DNA of 64,000 nt, taken from Myxococcales bacterium. GTDB taxonomy: Bacteria; Myxococcota_A; Polyangia; Haliangiales; Haliangiaceae. Every line of letters starts with the position of its first letter. Position 1 is the first letter of the stretch. The stretch covers positions 101,628 through 165,627 of the forward strand of contig JADJJK010000025.1 of assembly GCA_016706545.1 (NCBI GenBank), in the 5' to 3' direction. Positions 7,307 through 14,895 of this stretch are shown here, one piece after another. The position numbers and the translations under genes are program-made. The notes under the pieces are model-generated. The model was not told the DNA's origin, did no database searches, and saw only the letters and a list, made by a program, of their open reading frames with translations.

Positions 7307-8319
7307 TGCGGCCCAAGGCGCTGGCCTTCCTGGACGTTGCGACCTCGGGGCTCTCCCCCGAACGTGACCAGATCTTGGAGCTCGGCATCGTGCGCGTCGA
7401 CGCCCGCTCCCTGGAGGTGACCGCCGAGCACGAGGTGCTGGTGGCGCCTGACCACCTGGCCGATGCAGACCCCGCCGCGCTGCGGCTGTGCGGGTTCTCT
7501 CCCGCAGCGTGGGCGCATGCCGCGCCGCTGCGCGACGCGCTGCTGTCCGTGCGCCCGCTTCTGGAAGGAACGCTGGTAGCGGGCCATCACATTGGCTTCG
7601 CGTGGAGCTTCCTCGAAGAGGGCTTCCGCCAAAGCGGCCTGGCGCCGCCGCGCATCCATCTGCACCGGCTGGACACCGCCAGCCTGGCCTGGCCGCTGTG
7701 GGCCGCCGGCCAGGTGCAGACGCTCTCGCTCGATGCCCTGGCTCGCAGCTTCGGCCTGGAGCGCGCCCTGCCGCAGCACGCGCTGGCCAACGCGCGGCTC
7801 GCGCTCGAGGTGGCACGTCGCTTTGTAGATCGAGCGCCCCTGAGCGGCAGGGTCCCTCCCCAGCTACGCAACGACCTTGAGTTGCACCTGGTCGAGCGCG
7901 AAGACGCCCCGGTCCTGGACCTCCCGGCAAGCCTCGCCGAGTCGGCGGACTTCGACGACGCCCACACCGCCGAGTGGTCCATGCCGTCGCTGCCAGAGGT
8001 AGAGGTCCGCCACCGGCGCATCTACGTGTGCCACCCGTTCGCAGAGGACCCGGACCGCAACCTCTCCCGCGTGCTGTCCATCAGCCGCCGGCTGGTGGCC
8101 CGCGGCGTGTTGCCGGTGACGCCCCAGCTCTACCTGCCGCAGCTCCTCGAAGACGGAGTCGGTCCAGACCAAGCCCGGACCTTGCGGCTGGGCCTGGTAG
8201 ACGCCTGCGACGAGCTGCGGGTGTTCAGCAGCCGGGTCACGTCCGAGATGGCGCAGGAGCTGGAGCACGCGCACAAGCGGCACATCCCCGTAGCCTTCGA
8301 GCCGGAGGTGCTGGCGTGA
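7306..8319 (+). CDS. inactive DnaQ/DEDDh exonuclease fold fused to a deoxyribosyltransferase-like domain
   Basis: 337 residues. Residues 5-175 follow the DnaQ exonuclease pattern, but its acidic residues are replaced: ExoI reads LDVATSGL (DxE has become DxA, Asp10 kept, Ala12), ExoII reads GHHIGFAWSFL (Asp replaced by Ala99), and ExoIII reads HALANARLA (Asp replaced by Asn162). Three of the four metal ligands are therefore missing. Residues 238-330 (RRIYVCHPFAEDPDRNLSRV, then a GLVDACDELRVF and SEMAQELEHA pattern) resemble the DUF4406/nucleoside 2-deoxyribosyltransferase-like fold. It probably binds a nucleotide or DNA end without degrading it. Tightly coupled to both neighbours. Confidence 0.75.
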   Translation: MRPKALAFLDVATSGLSPERDQILELGIVRVDARSLEVTAEHEVLVAPDHLADADPAALRLCGFSPAAWAHAAPLRDALLSVRPLLEGTLVAGHHIGFAWSFLEEGFRQSGLAPPRIHLHRLDTASLAWPLWAAGQVQTLSLDALARSFGLERALPQHALANARLALEVARRFVDRAPLSGRVPPQLRNDLELHLVEREDAPVLDLPASLAESADFDDAHTAEWSMPSLPEVEVRHRRIYVCHPFAEDPDRNLSRVLSISRRLVARGVLPVTPQLYLPQLLEDGVGPDQARTLRLGLVDACDELRVFSSRVTSEMAQELEHAHKRHIPVAFEPEVLA

Positions 8320-8654
8320 GCGGCGCCAGGTCCCGCCGCAAGGGCGCCACCTGGGAGCGCGAGCTGGTGGCGCTCTTTCGCCAGGCCATGCCCGACGCCG
8401 GCGCCAAGCGCGGGCTGCAGTTCCGCCAGGGCCAGGAAGCGCCTGACGTGGACGTGCCGCACTTCTGGGTCGAGGCTAAGCACCACCACCGCACGAACAT
8501 CCGCGCGGCTATGCGCCAGGCCATCGACGCCGCGGGCGAAGGCCGCTGGCCGGTCGCGGTGTGCAAGGACGACCACGCCACGCCGCTGGTGACCATGCGG
8601 CTCGACGACTTCCTGGCCTTGGTCGGCCAGTGGTGGCAGCGGCGCACTCCGTGA
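8316..8654 (+). CDS. small PD-(D/E)XK endonuclease, Holliday-junction-resolvase-like
   Basis: 112 residues from a GTG overlapping the previous stop (GTGA). It has the compact nuclease layout: basic N-terminus with GATWERELVALF (Glu14/Glu16), QEAPDVDVPHFWVEAKHHH (Asp44/46, then Glu53-Ala-Lys55), and a final VAVCKDDHA strand. This matches phage and archaeal resolvase-type PD-(D/E)XK enzymes that act on branched DNA. It sits between the DnaQ-like protein and the sigma-like factor with stop/start overlaps on both sides. Confidence 0.75.
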   Translation: MSGARSRRKGATWERELVALFRQAMPDAGAKRGLQFRQGQEAPDVDVPHFWVEAKHHHRTNIRAAMRQAIDAAGEGRWPVAVCKDDHATPLVTMRLDDFLALVGQWWQRRTP

Positions 8655-9487
8655 AAGGGCTGCGCGTCGTCATCGCCCACCTGCGGCGCGAGGTGCTCGC
8701 GGTCTCGCCCCGCCGGTTCGAAGCGGCGCGCACCCGGCAACCGGAACTGGCGCCCCACGAAGATGCCGCCTCGGTACTCGCCGTCTTGGCAGACAGCCGG
8801 GAGGACACCTACCCCGCGCGCGACGCGCTCTCGGCGGCCTTGCTTCGGGAGCACCAGCTGCAGCCCAAAGGGCCGTGGCGGTCTCTGCTGGTCGTCGCCT
8901 TCGAGCCCATGCTCGGGCACCTGCGCGGCCGACTCGTCAGCACGGTGCCTGGCGATGAGCTGGACCAGACCGTGATCTGCAGCTTCCTCCTGGCGGTGGA
9001 CGAACTCGCGCCCCGCAACGTCTCCCACCACGTGCCCATCCGGCTGCGGCAGCGCACCCAGCGCCACGTGTTCCGCTTCCTGCGCAAGGAGCGCCAGGAG
9101 GAACACGACGAGGCGGACTTCGAACGGCTCGCCGCCCAAGAGGCCGAGCCCGACGTTGCCCCTGGGGAAGCGCTGGCCACCGGCCAGGGCGAGTCCGACC
9201 TCAAGGAGTTGCTGCGCCGCGGCTGGGAGGTCGGCCTCTCCCCGCAGAGCAAGCGAGTGGTGCAGGCCACCGTGCTCGACGGCATGCCGCTGCGGAAGTA
9301 CGTGGCGCAGTGCGGCCCCGACTCGGCGGAGGCTCGCGAGCAGCTCTACCAGCGCCTCAAGCGCGCGCGCTCGCGCGCCCTGCGGCGCCTTCGGTGGTTC
9401 GCTGAGCACCCGCCGCCCCAGCTCGCGTTTCGGTTCGGGGCGCCACAGCCGGCGACGGAGTCGCCTAGGACGAGATCTCCTGCCTAG
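8651..9487 (+). CDS. divergent sigma-70-like factor
   Basis: 278 residues from a GTG overlapping the previous stop. A helical region (about residues 55-165) ends with an RQRTQRHVFRFLRKERQEEH stretch reminiscent of sigma region 2. Residues 195-260 (LSPQSKRVVQATVLDGMPLR, then a helix-turn-helix-like AREQLYQRLKRARSRALRRL) look like region 4. If correct it would direct host RNA polymerase to phage promoters such as the repeated CTTGC-N12-CAGAAGCG motif; that link is inference. It closes the tightly coupled early operon. Confidence 0.55.
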   Translation: MKGLRVVIAHLRREVLAVSPRRFEAARTRQPELAPHEDAASVLAVLADSREDTYPARDALSAALLREHQLQPKGPWRSLLVVAFEPMLGHLRGRLVSTVPGDELDQTVICSFLLAVDELAPRNVSHHVPIRLRQRTQRHVFRFLRKERQEEHDEADFERLAAQEAEPDVAPGEALATGQGESDLKELLRRGWEVGLSPQSKRVVQATVLDGMPLRKYVAQCGPDSAEAREQLYQRLKRARSRALRRLRWFAEHPPPQLAFRFGAPQPATESPRTRSPA

Positions 9488-9603
9488 CCTCGACCCCGCC
9501 TGAACTAAGCAAAGTCTAAGACATAGCTAAAGCATAAGCCTATGCTTAGAAACAACATGGGATATGTTGACGTTGAAATAAGCCTTGGCTTAGTATCTGG
9601 CTT
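9488..9603 (+). promoter_or_regulatory. AT-rich control region with three inverted repeats
   Basis: Inverted repeats: AAGCATA-AGCC-TATGCTT (9530-9547), CAACAT-GGGAT-ATGTTG (9553-9569) and TAAGCC-TT-GGCTTA (9579-9592). CTAAG/TTAG words also recur and GGCTT touches the ATG at 9604. Base composition is far lower in GC than the flanks. This is the expected control region of the XRE regulator downstream. Confidence 0.6.
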
Positions 9604-9951
9604 ATGACCTTCAAGAACTGGCTGCAGAGAAACTGGGAAGCGTTGTGTCTTGGGCGGAAGATCGAGATCGACCTACGAACGGACCCTCAATCGATTGGAT
9701 TTCAAAAGCTTGGGCTCGCTGAGCCTAACGGACAACGGGAGGACTGGGCACTGCGGTTGGAAGATGGTAGTCGGCTGCACCTCTGGGTAATGCCCGACGG
9801 TCGCCACATCGTGCATCGTGACCGCTATGATCCCGCTGCGGGTCTGTCCTCCATGCTGCAGCACTTCTTCTCCGAGACTGCGCTTGGAGGGGCTGTTGTC
9901 GCTGGCCTGCTGGTGGTAGGGGTCACCAGGCTACTATCAGCCGCAAGATGA
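9604..9951 (+). CDS. small C-terminally membrane-anchored protein, partner of the XRE regulator
   Basis: 115 residues. The cytoplasmic part is beta-rich (RLEDGSRLHLWVMPDGRHIV) and about residues 95-113 form one hydrophobic helix (GGAVVAGLLVVGVTRLL). The stop overlaps the start of the XRE gene (ATGA, 9948-9951), implying equal expression. Base composition is lower in GC than the neighbours, suggesting an acquired cassette. No family recognised. A role as sensor or anti-repressor for the regulator, or in superinfection exclusion, is only inference. Confidence 0.65.
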   Translation: MTFKNWLQRNWEALCLGRKIEIDLRTDPQSIGFQKLGLAEPNGQREDWALRLEDGSRLHLWVMPDGRHIVHRDRYDPAAGLSSMLQHFFSETALGGAVVAGLLVVGVTRLLSAAR

Positions 9952-10235
9952 CAGGCGAGGAGATCACACGTACGCGCACCGCGCTCAAGCTGACGCAAAC
10001 TCAGCTTGCGAGCCTACTGGGTGTGCATGTGGTCACGGTTTCTAAGTGGGAACGGGGGCTACTGCGACCGACGCCACATCAGGAAGCTCTGCTCCGGGCA
10101 GCCCTGAACGCCGCCAACAGATCCCCCGATATTGGAGACGCCGTTGTCGCCGCATTGGTGGGGGCGGGCGTTGCTATCGCCTTGTTTCTCCTTCTGGACG
10201 CCGCGTTCGGCAAATCCGGGGGAGGACCGAAGTAG
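9948..10235 (+). CDS. XRE-family HTH regulator with C-terminal membrane helix
   Basis: 95 residues. Residues 5-50 form a classic Cro/C1-type helix-turn-helix (RTALKLTQTQLASLLGVHVV then TVSKWERGLLRPTP). Residues 64-86 are a single hydrophobic helix (VVAALVGAGVAIALFLLLDA), an unusual addition that would hold the regulator at the membrane. It is translationally coupled to the anchored protein upstream, and the AT-rich palindromes at 9530-9592 are its likely operators. It could be the phage repressor or an immunity-module regulator. Confidence 0.75.
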   Translation: MTGEEITRTRTALKLTQTQLASLLGVHVVTVSKWERGLLRPTPHQEALLRAALNAANRSPDIGDAVVAALVGAGVAIALFLLLDAAFGKSGGGPK

Positions 10236-10338
10236 CGCTTGTTCCGAGAGCCGGAGCGCGAGCAGACCTTTTTGCGCTTCAGCGCCGACGGCAGCGAGGT
10301 CCCCGCCAAGCAGCCGCACGCGCTCTGTCCGCTACTCG

Positions 10339-11607
10339 ATGACGGACGAGGTCCCTCGAGGCAAGCGCGGCCGGCCCCGCGGAAGTGGCGCTGCCGCCAC
10401 GTACGCTCTGCCACCGTTGCCCAAGGCTGCACGCACTCGCGGGGCCGCCCTGCCACCGCTCCCAGGGGTTCCAGGCGCGCGCAGTGCCGGCGGTGCCACG
10501 TTCGTGCCGATAGGCCGCGCCGCGCAGGCCATGGGCAAGGCCAGGAAGTCGGGTACGACGCCGCGCGGCGGGCGCTCGGCGGCTCACTCTCGCCCCGCGC
10601 CACCGCCGCCGGACGGCGCGGCGCCGGTGGCTCCGGTTGGCCAGGCAGCGGCACCGCCGCTGGCCTCGGAGGGTGCGCTCGAGCCCTCCGAACCGGTGCC
10701 CTTGGTGCTCGACCACGTCGATCAGGACGATGACGGTGGCCAGGTCGACCAGGACGAGCACGAGCACTACGACCAAGACATCCAGGTCTTCGAAGGCGGC
10801 CAGGTCGGCGTGGCTGACGAGGTCGACGAACCCGGCCAGGATGACGAGGACCGCCAGGACGTGTCCCTCGGACAAGCCGCGTCGGGGCTGGACGTGATGG
10901 CACCCGAGCACGACCTCGCCGAGTTCGGCGCCGGCGATGCGGCAGCGCAGGTCCAGGGGGCCGCCGCCCGGCATGGGCGTCTGGAGGCCGGGGTTGCGCG
11001 CGAGCGCCGCACCGGTCGGCCGCGAAAGGCCGAGGCACCGGAGGTGCCCTATGACGAGGTCGATCGGCTCCTGGTCTTCGGCGATGTGGTGCAGCTACCC
11101 GATGGGGGCACCACCACCGTCTACCCCACCTACCGAGAACTCGCCGAGCGCTACGGGGTCGCGACGAGCATCATCGCTACGTACGCCAAGAGCCGCAACT
11201 GCGTGCGCCGCCGGGAGCGCGCCCGCGCTCGCATCGAGAGCCGCACCGAGAGCAAGCTGATCGAGATGCGAGCCGACGCCTTGGCGGTAGGCAAAGACGA
11301 CATCGTTGGGCTGATCGACGCCTACCTGGCGCAGTTCAAGCAAGCGCTGTCGGAAGGCCGCGTCCGCGCCGACAACCCCACCGACGTCAACACCCTGGTG
11401 CGCCTGCGCGAGTTCTTGCTTGGCGGCGCGGACAGTCGCCAGGATGTGCGGGCCACGCTATCGCTGGAGTCGCTGCAGGAGCGCTACGTCCGCTCGATGC
11501 GCGCCCGCCAGAGCGCCTCCCTGGAGCAGACCGGGTTCCTCGAGCCCGGTGTCGAGACCCGGCCGTTGGACGTCATGGAAGCCCCCAGCGACGAAGAAGC
11601 TACCTAA
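10339..11607 (+). CDS. AT-hook and HTH protein, likely small terminase subunit
   Basis: 422 residues from ATG at 10339; the open frame extends upstream, but that part is non-coding in style. It has two basic AT-hook-like motifs (RGKRGRPRGSG near the start, RRTGRPRKAE around residue 230), a Pro/Ala-rich linker, a strongly acidic stretch (DQDDDGGQVDQDEHEHYDQD) and a helix-turn-helix (YPTYRELAERYGVATSIIAT) followed by long charged helices. DNA-recognition helices plus an oligomerisation helix and the location ahead of the large terminase suggest a small terminase subunit, although about 4 kb separates the two. The alternative is a phage transcription factor. Confidence 0.55.
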   Translation: MTDEVPRGKRGRPRGSGAAATYALPPLPKAARTRGAALPPLPGVPGARSAGGATFVPIGRAAQAMGKARKSGTTPRGGRSAAHSRPAPPPPDGAAPVAPVGQAAAPPLASEGALEPSEPVPLVLDHVDQDDDGGQVDQDEHEHYDQDIQVFEGGQVGVADEVDEPGQDDEDRQDVSLGQAASGLDVMAPEHDLAEFGAGDAAAQVQGAAARHGRLEAGVARERRTGRPRKAEAPEVPYDEVDRLLVFGDVVQLPDGGTTTVYPTYRELAERYGVATSIIATYAKSRNCVRRRERARARIESRTESKLIEMRADALAVGKDDIVGLIDAYLAQFKQALSEGRVRADNPTDVNTLVRLREFLLGGADSRQDVRATLSLESLQERYVRSMRARQSASLEQTGFLEPGVETRPLDVMEAPSDEEAT

Positions 11608-11751
11608 CCGGCTGGAATCCAAGGCCCCGCAGATCTGCCGCAACCTTCGCGCATGAGCGACGACAGGTGGGGCCGTTCCTATGCACGCGCAACGGTTCCG
11701 CATCCCGCATCTCTCTCTGCCGCTCGCCAGCCGGACTGGCCCTCGGTGGCA

Positions 11752-12879
11752 TCAGCGCTTGGCCCACCGTTTGGTCCAGCGGCGCCAGATCTGTAGCCCC
11801 GGCATCGAGGCTCGCGCGGGGGCGGTCGCACCGCCGGCTGCAGGGGGCATCAGGTTTGGCGCCTCTTGGATGCCGCGGGCGAGGCGGGCGGCTGCATCCG
11901 CGACAGTGGCAAACGAGCCCGCGCACTGCATGAGCCATGCGTGCTCCTGGGCCGTGGGTAACCTCGGCTGGCCGAGCGCTGCCGTCTCGTCCAGGAAGTA
12001 CTCGCGCACGACGTGCGCCACCTGCTCCGGAGTGCGCGTCGCCAACGGGGGGACGCAGAGCGACCGCTCCCCCCGAGCCAGGGCCAAGGCGCGATGCGTG
12101 GTGAGGACGAAGCACAGCGCCACCGGTGCGTCGCCGGGATGCAACGTCCGCAGAAACGCCGGGAGGCCCCGTGGACGCCACGCTCGCGCCCCACGCGCCA
12201 TCACGCACAAGGTGCCCGGCATCTTGGCGGCCTTCCACTGCGCCTCCAAGGCCGCCCGTTCTGGAGCCCCCAGGGAGAGGGTCTTGCCATCGAAGACCCA
12301 CAGCGGCGCGTCGGGTCCGGCAAGCAGCCGGTGCAGCGCGGAGCTGAGCGAGCGCAGCTCCGCCTCGTCTGCCGCCGCCAGCCAGACGGCTTCGCGTCGC
12401 TTCACTGCGCCCCGCAGCACCTGGAGCGCCTCCTCGACCGCACGCGCGGGCTCGTCGTTCCATCCCCACCCAAGAAGTCGAGCCAGGAACGTTCGTAGCT
12501 CCACGAACCGCCGGCTCTCGGCGACCAAAACCCGTTGACCCATCTGCAACTGCATCCCGGGCGTCAGCCTCGCGAAGTCGCGCTTCACCCCGTCGACCAA
12601 GAGTTCATGATGAGCGGCCAGCGCGCGAACGTACCAGCGCCCGCCATGGCGAAAGATGCGTGCATGCTTGCGCGCGACGAGCGGCCCCCCTGGACCAAGG
12701 GAGATGTCGCAAGCCCCGTCGCCCACCACATAGCCCTCCGACGTGTCGACCTCCGAGGCCGAGAGCGGATAGCAGAGAGCATCTCCGGATACTCGCAACC
12801 TCATCACATCATCGCCGAGAACCCACGCCACATCAGGGGAGGGTGGTGTCGAGATGTTTGATTCGGGAATTCGTGTCAC
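11752..12879 (-). CDS. FHA-domain protein with degenerate sigma54-activator-like region
   Basis: 375 residues from GTG 12879, chosen because AAGGAG lies 6 bases upstream; an ATG at 12900 precedes that site. The first 115 residues or so contain an FHA fold (YVVGDGACDISL, ARKHARIF, then DGVKRDF) that reads phosphothreonine. The rest resembles the ATPase part of sigma54 activators of myxobacteria (LWVFDGKTLSLGAPERAALE, MPGTLCVMARGA, HVVREYFLDE) but has no Walker A, so ATP hydrolysis is unlikely. It is transcribed against the phage genes and of host type, so probably cargo. It converges on the 10339 gene across a 144-base gap with no clear terminator. Confidence 0.7.
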   Translation of the reverse strand: MTRIPESNISTPPSPDVAWVLGDDVMRLRVSGDALCYPLSASEVDTSEGYVVGDGACDISLGPGGPLVARKHARIFRHGGRWYVRALAAHHELLVDGVKRDFARLTPGMQLQMGQRVLVAESRRFVELRTFLARLLGWGWNDEPARAVEEALQVLRGAVKRREAVWLAAADEAELRSLSSALHRLLAGPDAPLWVFDGKTLSLGAPERAALEAQWKAAKMPGTLCVMARGARAWRPRGLPAFLRTLHPGDAPVALCFVLTTHRALALARGERSLCVPPLATRTPEQVAHVVREYFLDETAALGQPRLPTAQEHAWLMQCAGSFATVADAAARLARGIQEAPNLMPPAAGGATAPARASMPGLQIWRRWTKRWAKR

Positions 12880-13134
12880 CGATGACTCCTTGCGCCGCAT
12901 TCATGCATCGGAGTCTTGTTGTGGTGCAAGGATATTTCGGTAGAGCGTCGTCGGGAAACACGGACAATGCTTGTGTGGGTGGAGCCTCAAATTGACAGTT
13001 CACAAAAGGCTCCTGCGACAGCCATAGCTGTCACCCACCGTCCAGTCTAGTCGCCTTGAAATGCGAATCCTGCCGACCTGCTTTCCATAGCCCCCCCAGA
13101 AGTTGCTTGCACTGCCAACCAGTTCCGAGGGGCA

Positions 13135-13500
13135 ATGGCCCTCGAGAGACGCCCACGAAAGACCAAACCGATGCCCAAGCCAAGCCGCCCATCCCGTGGA
13201 CCACGAGACCTCTTCTGCAACCGGCTCTACACCGCGCGCGTCGAGCACACGCTCGTGGGCAGCCCGGTCCTGCTGCTGCTCAGCCACAGCGCGGAGCCGC
13301 CACGGCGCCGCCAACAAGCGGCGTTCATCTACGAGCTCGCGGCGGACATGGAACGGCGCTCGGAAGAACTGGGCGCGTCCTGGTCGATTTCGCCTCGCCC
13401 CGCCGAAGCTAGCATCGCCCTCGAGCTGGGGCCGCACGACAGCCGCGAGTTCGCCGACGAGTTCATCAGCACCATCTTGGCCGCGCATAGCCTCGAGTAG
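13135..13500 (+). CDS. small protein of unknown function
   Basis: 121 residues with a very basic N-terminus (RRPRKTKPMPKPSRPSRGPR) and an alpha/beta remainder (VLLLLSHSAEPPRRRQQAAF, then an acidic end). GC-rich third positions support coding. The start is uncertain (ATG 13135, ATG 13171 in frame). It stands alone between the FHA gene and a 1.4 kb repeat-rich desert. No function is suggested. Confidence 0.5.
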   Translation: MALERRPRKTKPMPKPSRPSRGPRDLFCNRLYTARVEHTLVGSPVLLLLSHSAEPPRRRQQAAFIYELAADMERRSEELGASWSISPRPAEASIALELGPHDSREFADEFISTILAAHSLE

Positions 13501-14005
13501 GATGGCGATGGAGGTTCCGAGTGCTGGAAATGGCAGTTCATCGTGGCGTATTTCAAAGATGACAGCGCATCTAGCAGACGAGGTCACGGCGAATAGATGC
13601 ATTGGAAGTTGGAGGCTAAGGGCATAGGTGGCAGGCGGCATTCCCCGACGCCTTTTTTCGCGCGTGGTGAGAAGCAAGCGACTCCCGCTGTCCCGCTCCG
13701 GAATCGTCGGGACAGACACTCGAGTTTTCGCTGTCCCGAACTCGTACATTTTTGAGGGTGCTCAAAGTGCCACTTTGTGGACAGCAACGAGAATTTTCGC
13801 TGTCCCGAGGATGTGCCTTTTCGAGGGTGCCCAAGCCGCGCTTTTGGGACGGGCATCCGAATTCTCGCTGTCCCGAACGCCGGCATGTTTGGCGCCCTGC
13901 CTTGGACGGCTCGACGGGCGCCGGCTGTCCCGCTCAGGCGTTCGGCGAAGGCGTAGCCAGCGGAGCATTCCCGGCGTGCGCGCGCTTGCGCGCCCGCCGA
14001 ACTCA

Positions 14006-14166
14006 AACAGAGAAGCTGTGGCGGCGCCGGCAGAACACCCTGGCGCGCGGCGTCGCGCACTTACGCGCTCGTCGAGCTCAACAGAGAAGCTGTGGCGGCG
14101 CCAGCAGAACACCCTGGCGCGCGGCGTCGCGCACTTACGCGCTCGTCGAGCTCAACAGAGAAGCTG
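14006..14166. repeat. 74-bp tandem repeat, two copies plus a stub
   Basis: Units at 14006-14079 and 14080-14153 start AACAGAGAAGCTGTGGCGGC and differ by one base that I see; a third begins at 14154 and stops matching after 13 bases. The high identity implies recent duplication or active homogenisation. Confidence 0.8.
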
Positions 14167-14741
14167 CAGGCGCCAAGCTGCGCCAGCGCTCGCCGTCTCT
14201 GATGATCGGGCGCCGGCAAGACGAACGGCCGCTACCCCCACAAAGTGGCCGTTCGCCTTCCGCGGCCAACGTAACTTCAGGCTGTTACGCGCGGCGAGCG
14301 CCCAGGTAGTCGCCACGCCCAACGGCCGCTTTCCGCCGTTCCGCTGCGGCGCCGCCGGGATTCACCTCGTCGCCGAGCGCAAGACAGGCGCCGCTGGCAG
14401 AACACCTGGGCGCACGTAGATCCGGCGGGCCAGCCTATCGGCGCCGCGGCCGGGCTCGGCAGATCTTCGCTGTGGCGCCCAGCCAGCGCGTCACGGCGCC
14501 CAGGGCGCGTGGACCGCGCCGCGGCCGGGGCCGCTCCAAAGCGCCGGCGTGCCGCCGCCGTACGTGCTCACGGTCGCCGCGCTCCCCGGCTCCGCAGCCC
14601 GCGCCACCACTGGTCCGACCGGCGGCGCGAGCAGGCGGGTTCGCGGCACAGGAAAGGCGCTCCAGCTGTCCCCGGCGGAGCACACGAGCCCGGGGGGGAG
14701 GTCCGAATTTCGTGGCGCGATTGGGTCCGGGGAACTGTCCC

Positions 14742-14770
14742 TGGCCCCCCTTTTGACAGGGGCCATTTTT
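14742..14770 (+). terminator. terminator-like hairpin
   Basis: TGGCCCC (14742-14748), a 10-base loop, GGGGCCA (14759-14765), then TTTTT. It has the geometry of an intrinsic terminator reading rightward, but no plus-strand gene ends close by; the nearest ends at 13500. Confidence 0.45.
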
Positions 14771-14895
14771 GAGCAAGCGAATGGACAGCTAGGAAACCGA
14801 ACGCTGTCCCGATTTGGGCTCGTGTTCGATTATGCCTGCAAGTGACCCTCGGGACAGCGGCCAGCACTTTCCGCTGTCCCTCGGTGCCAGGCTGG

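Larger units (their letters stand above)
13501..14895. repeat. repeat-rich non-coding region
   Basis: About 1.4 kb without a convincing gene. It holds three degenerate 68-69-base units marked by TTTTCGCTGTCCCGA (13725, 13794, 13862), a 74-base tandem repeat, an inverted repeat GAACGGCC/GGCCGTTC (14224-14252 area), and many GCTGTCCC words (13687, 13730, 13799, 13868, 14804, 14872). A terminator-like hairpin lies at 14742-14770. Open frames here are repetitive or lack codon bias. Confidence 0.6.

Noticed and set aside
12880..12900. ATG 12900 as start of the FHA protein
   Set aside because: The AAGGAG ribosome site lies downstream of this ATG and 6 bases before GTG 12879, which is the better start.
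13628..14434. 263-codon plus-strand frame
   Set aside because: Repetitive peptide (IFAVP...FEGAQ) follows the DNA repeat units; no codon bias.
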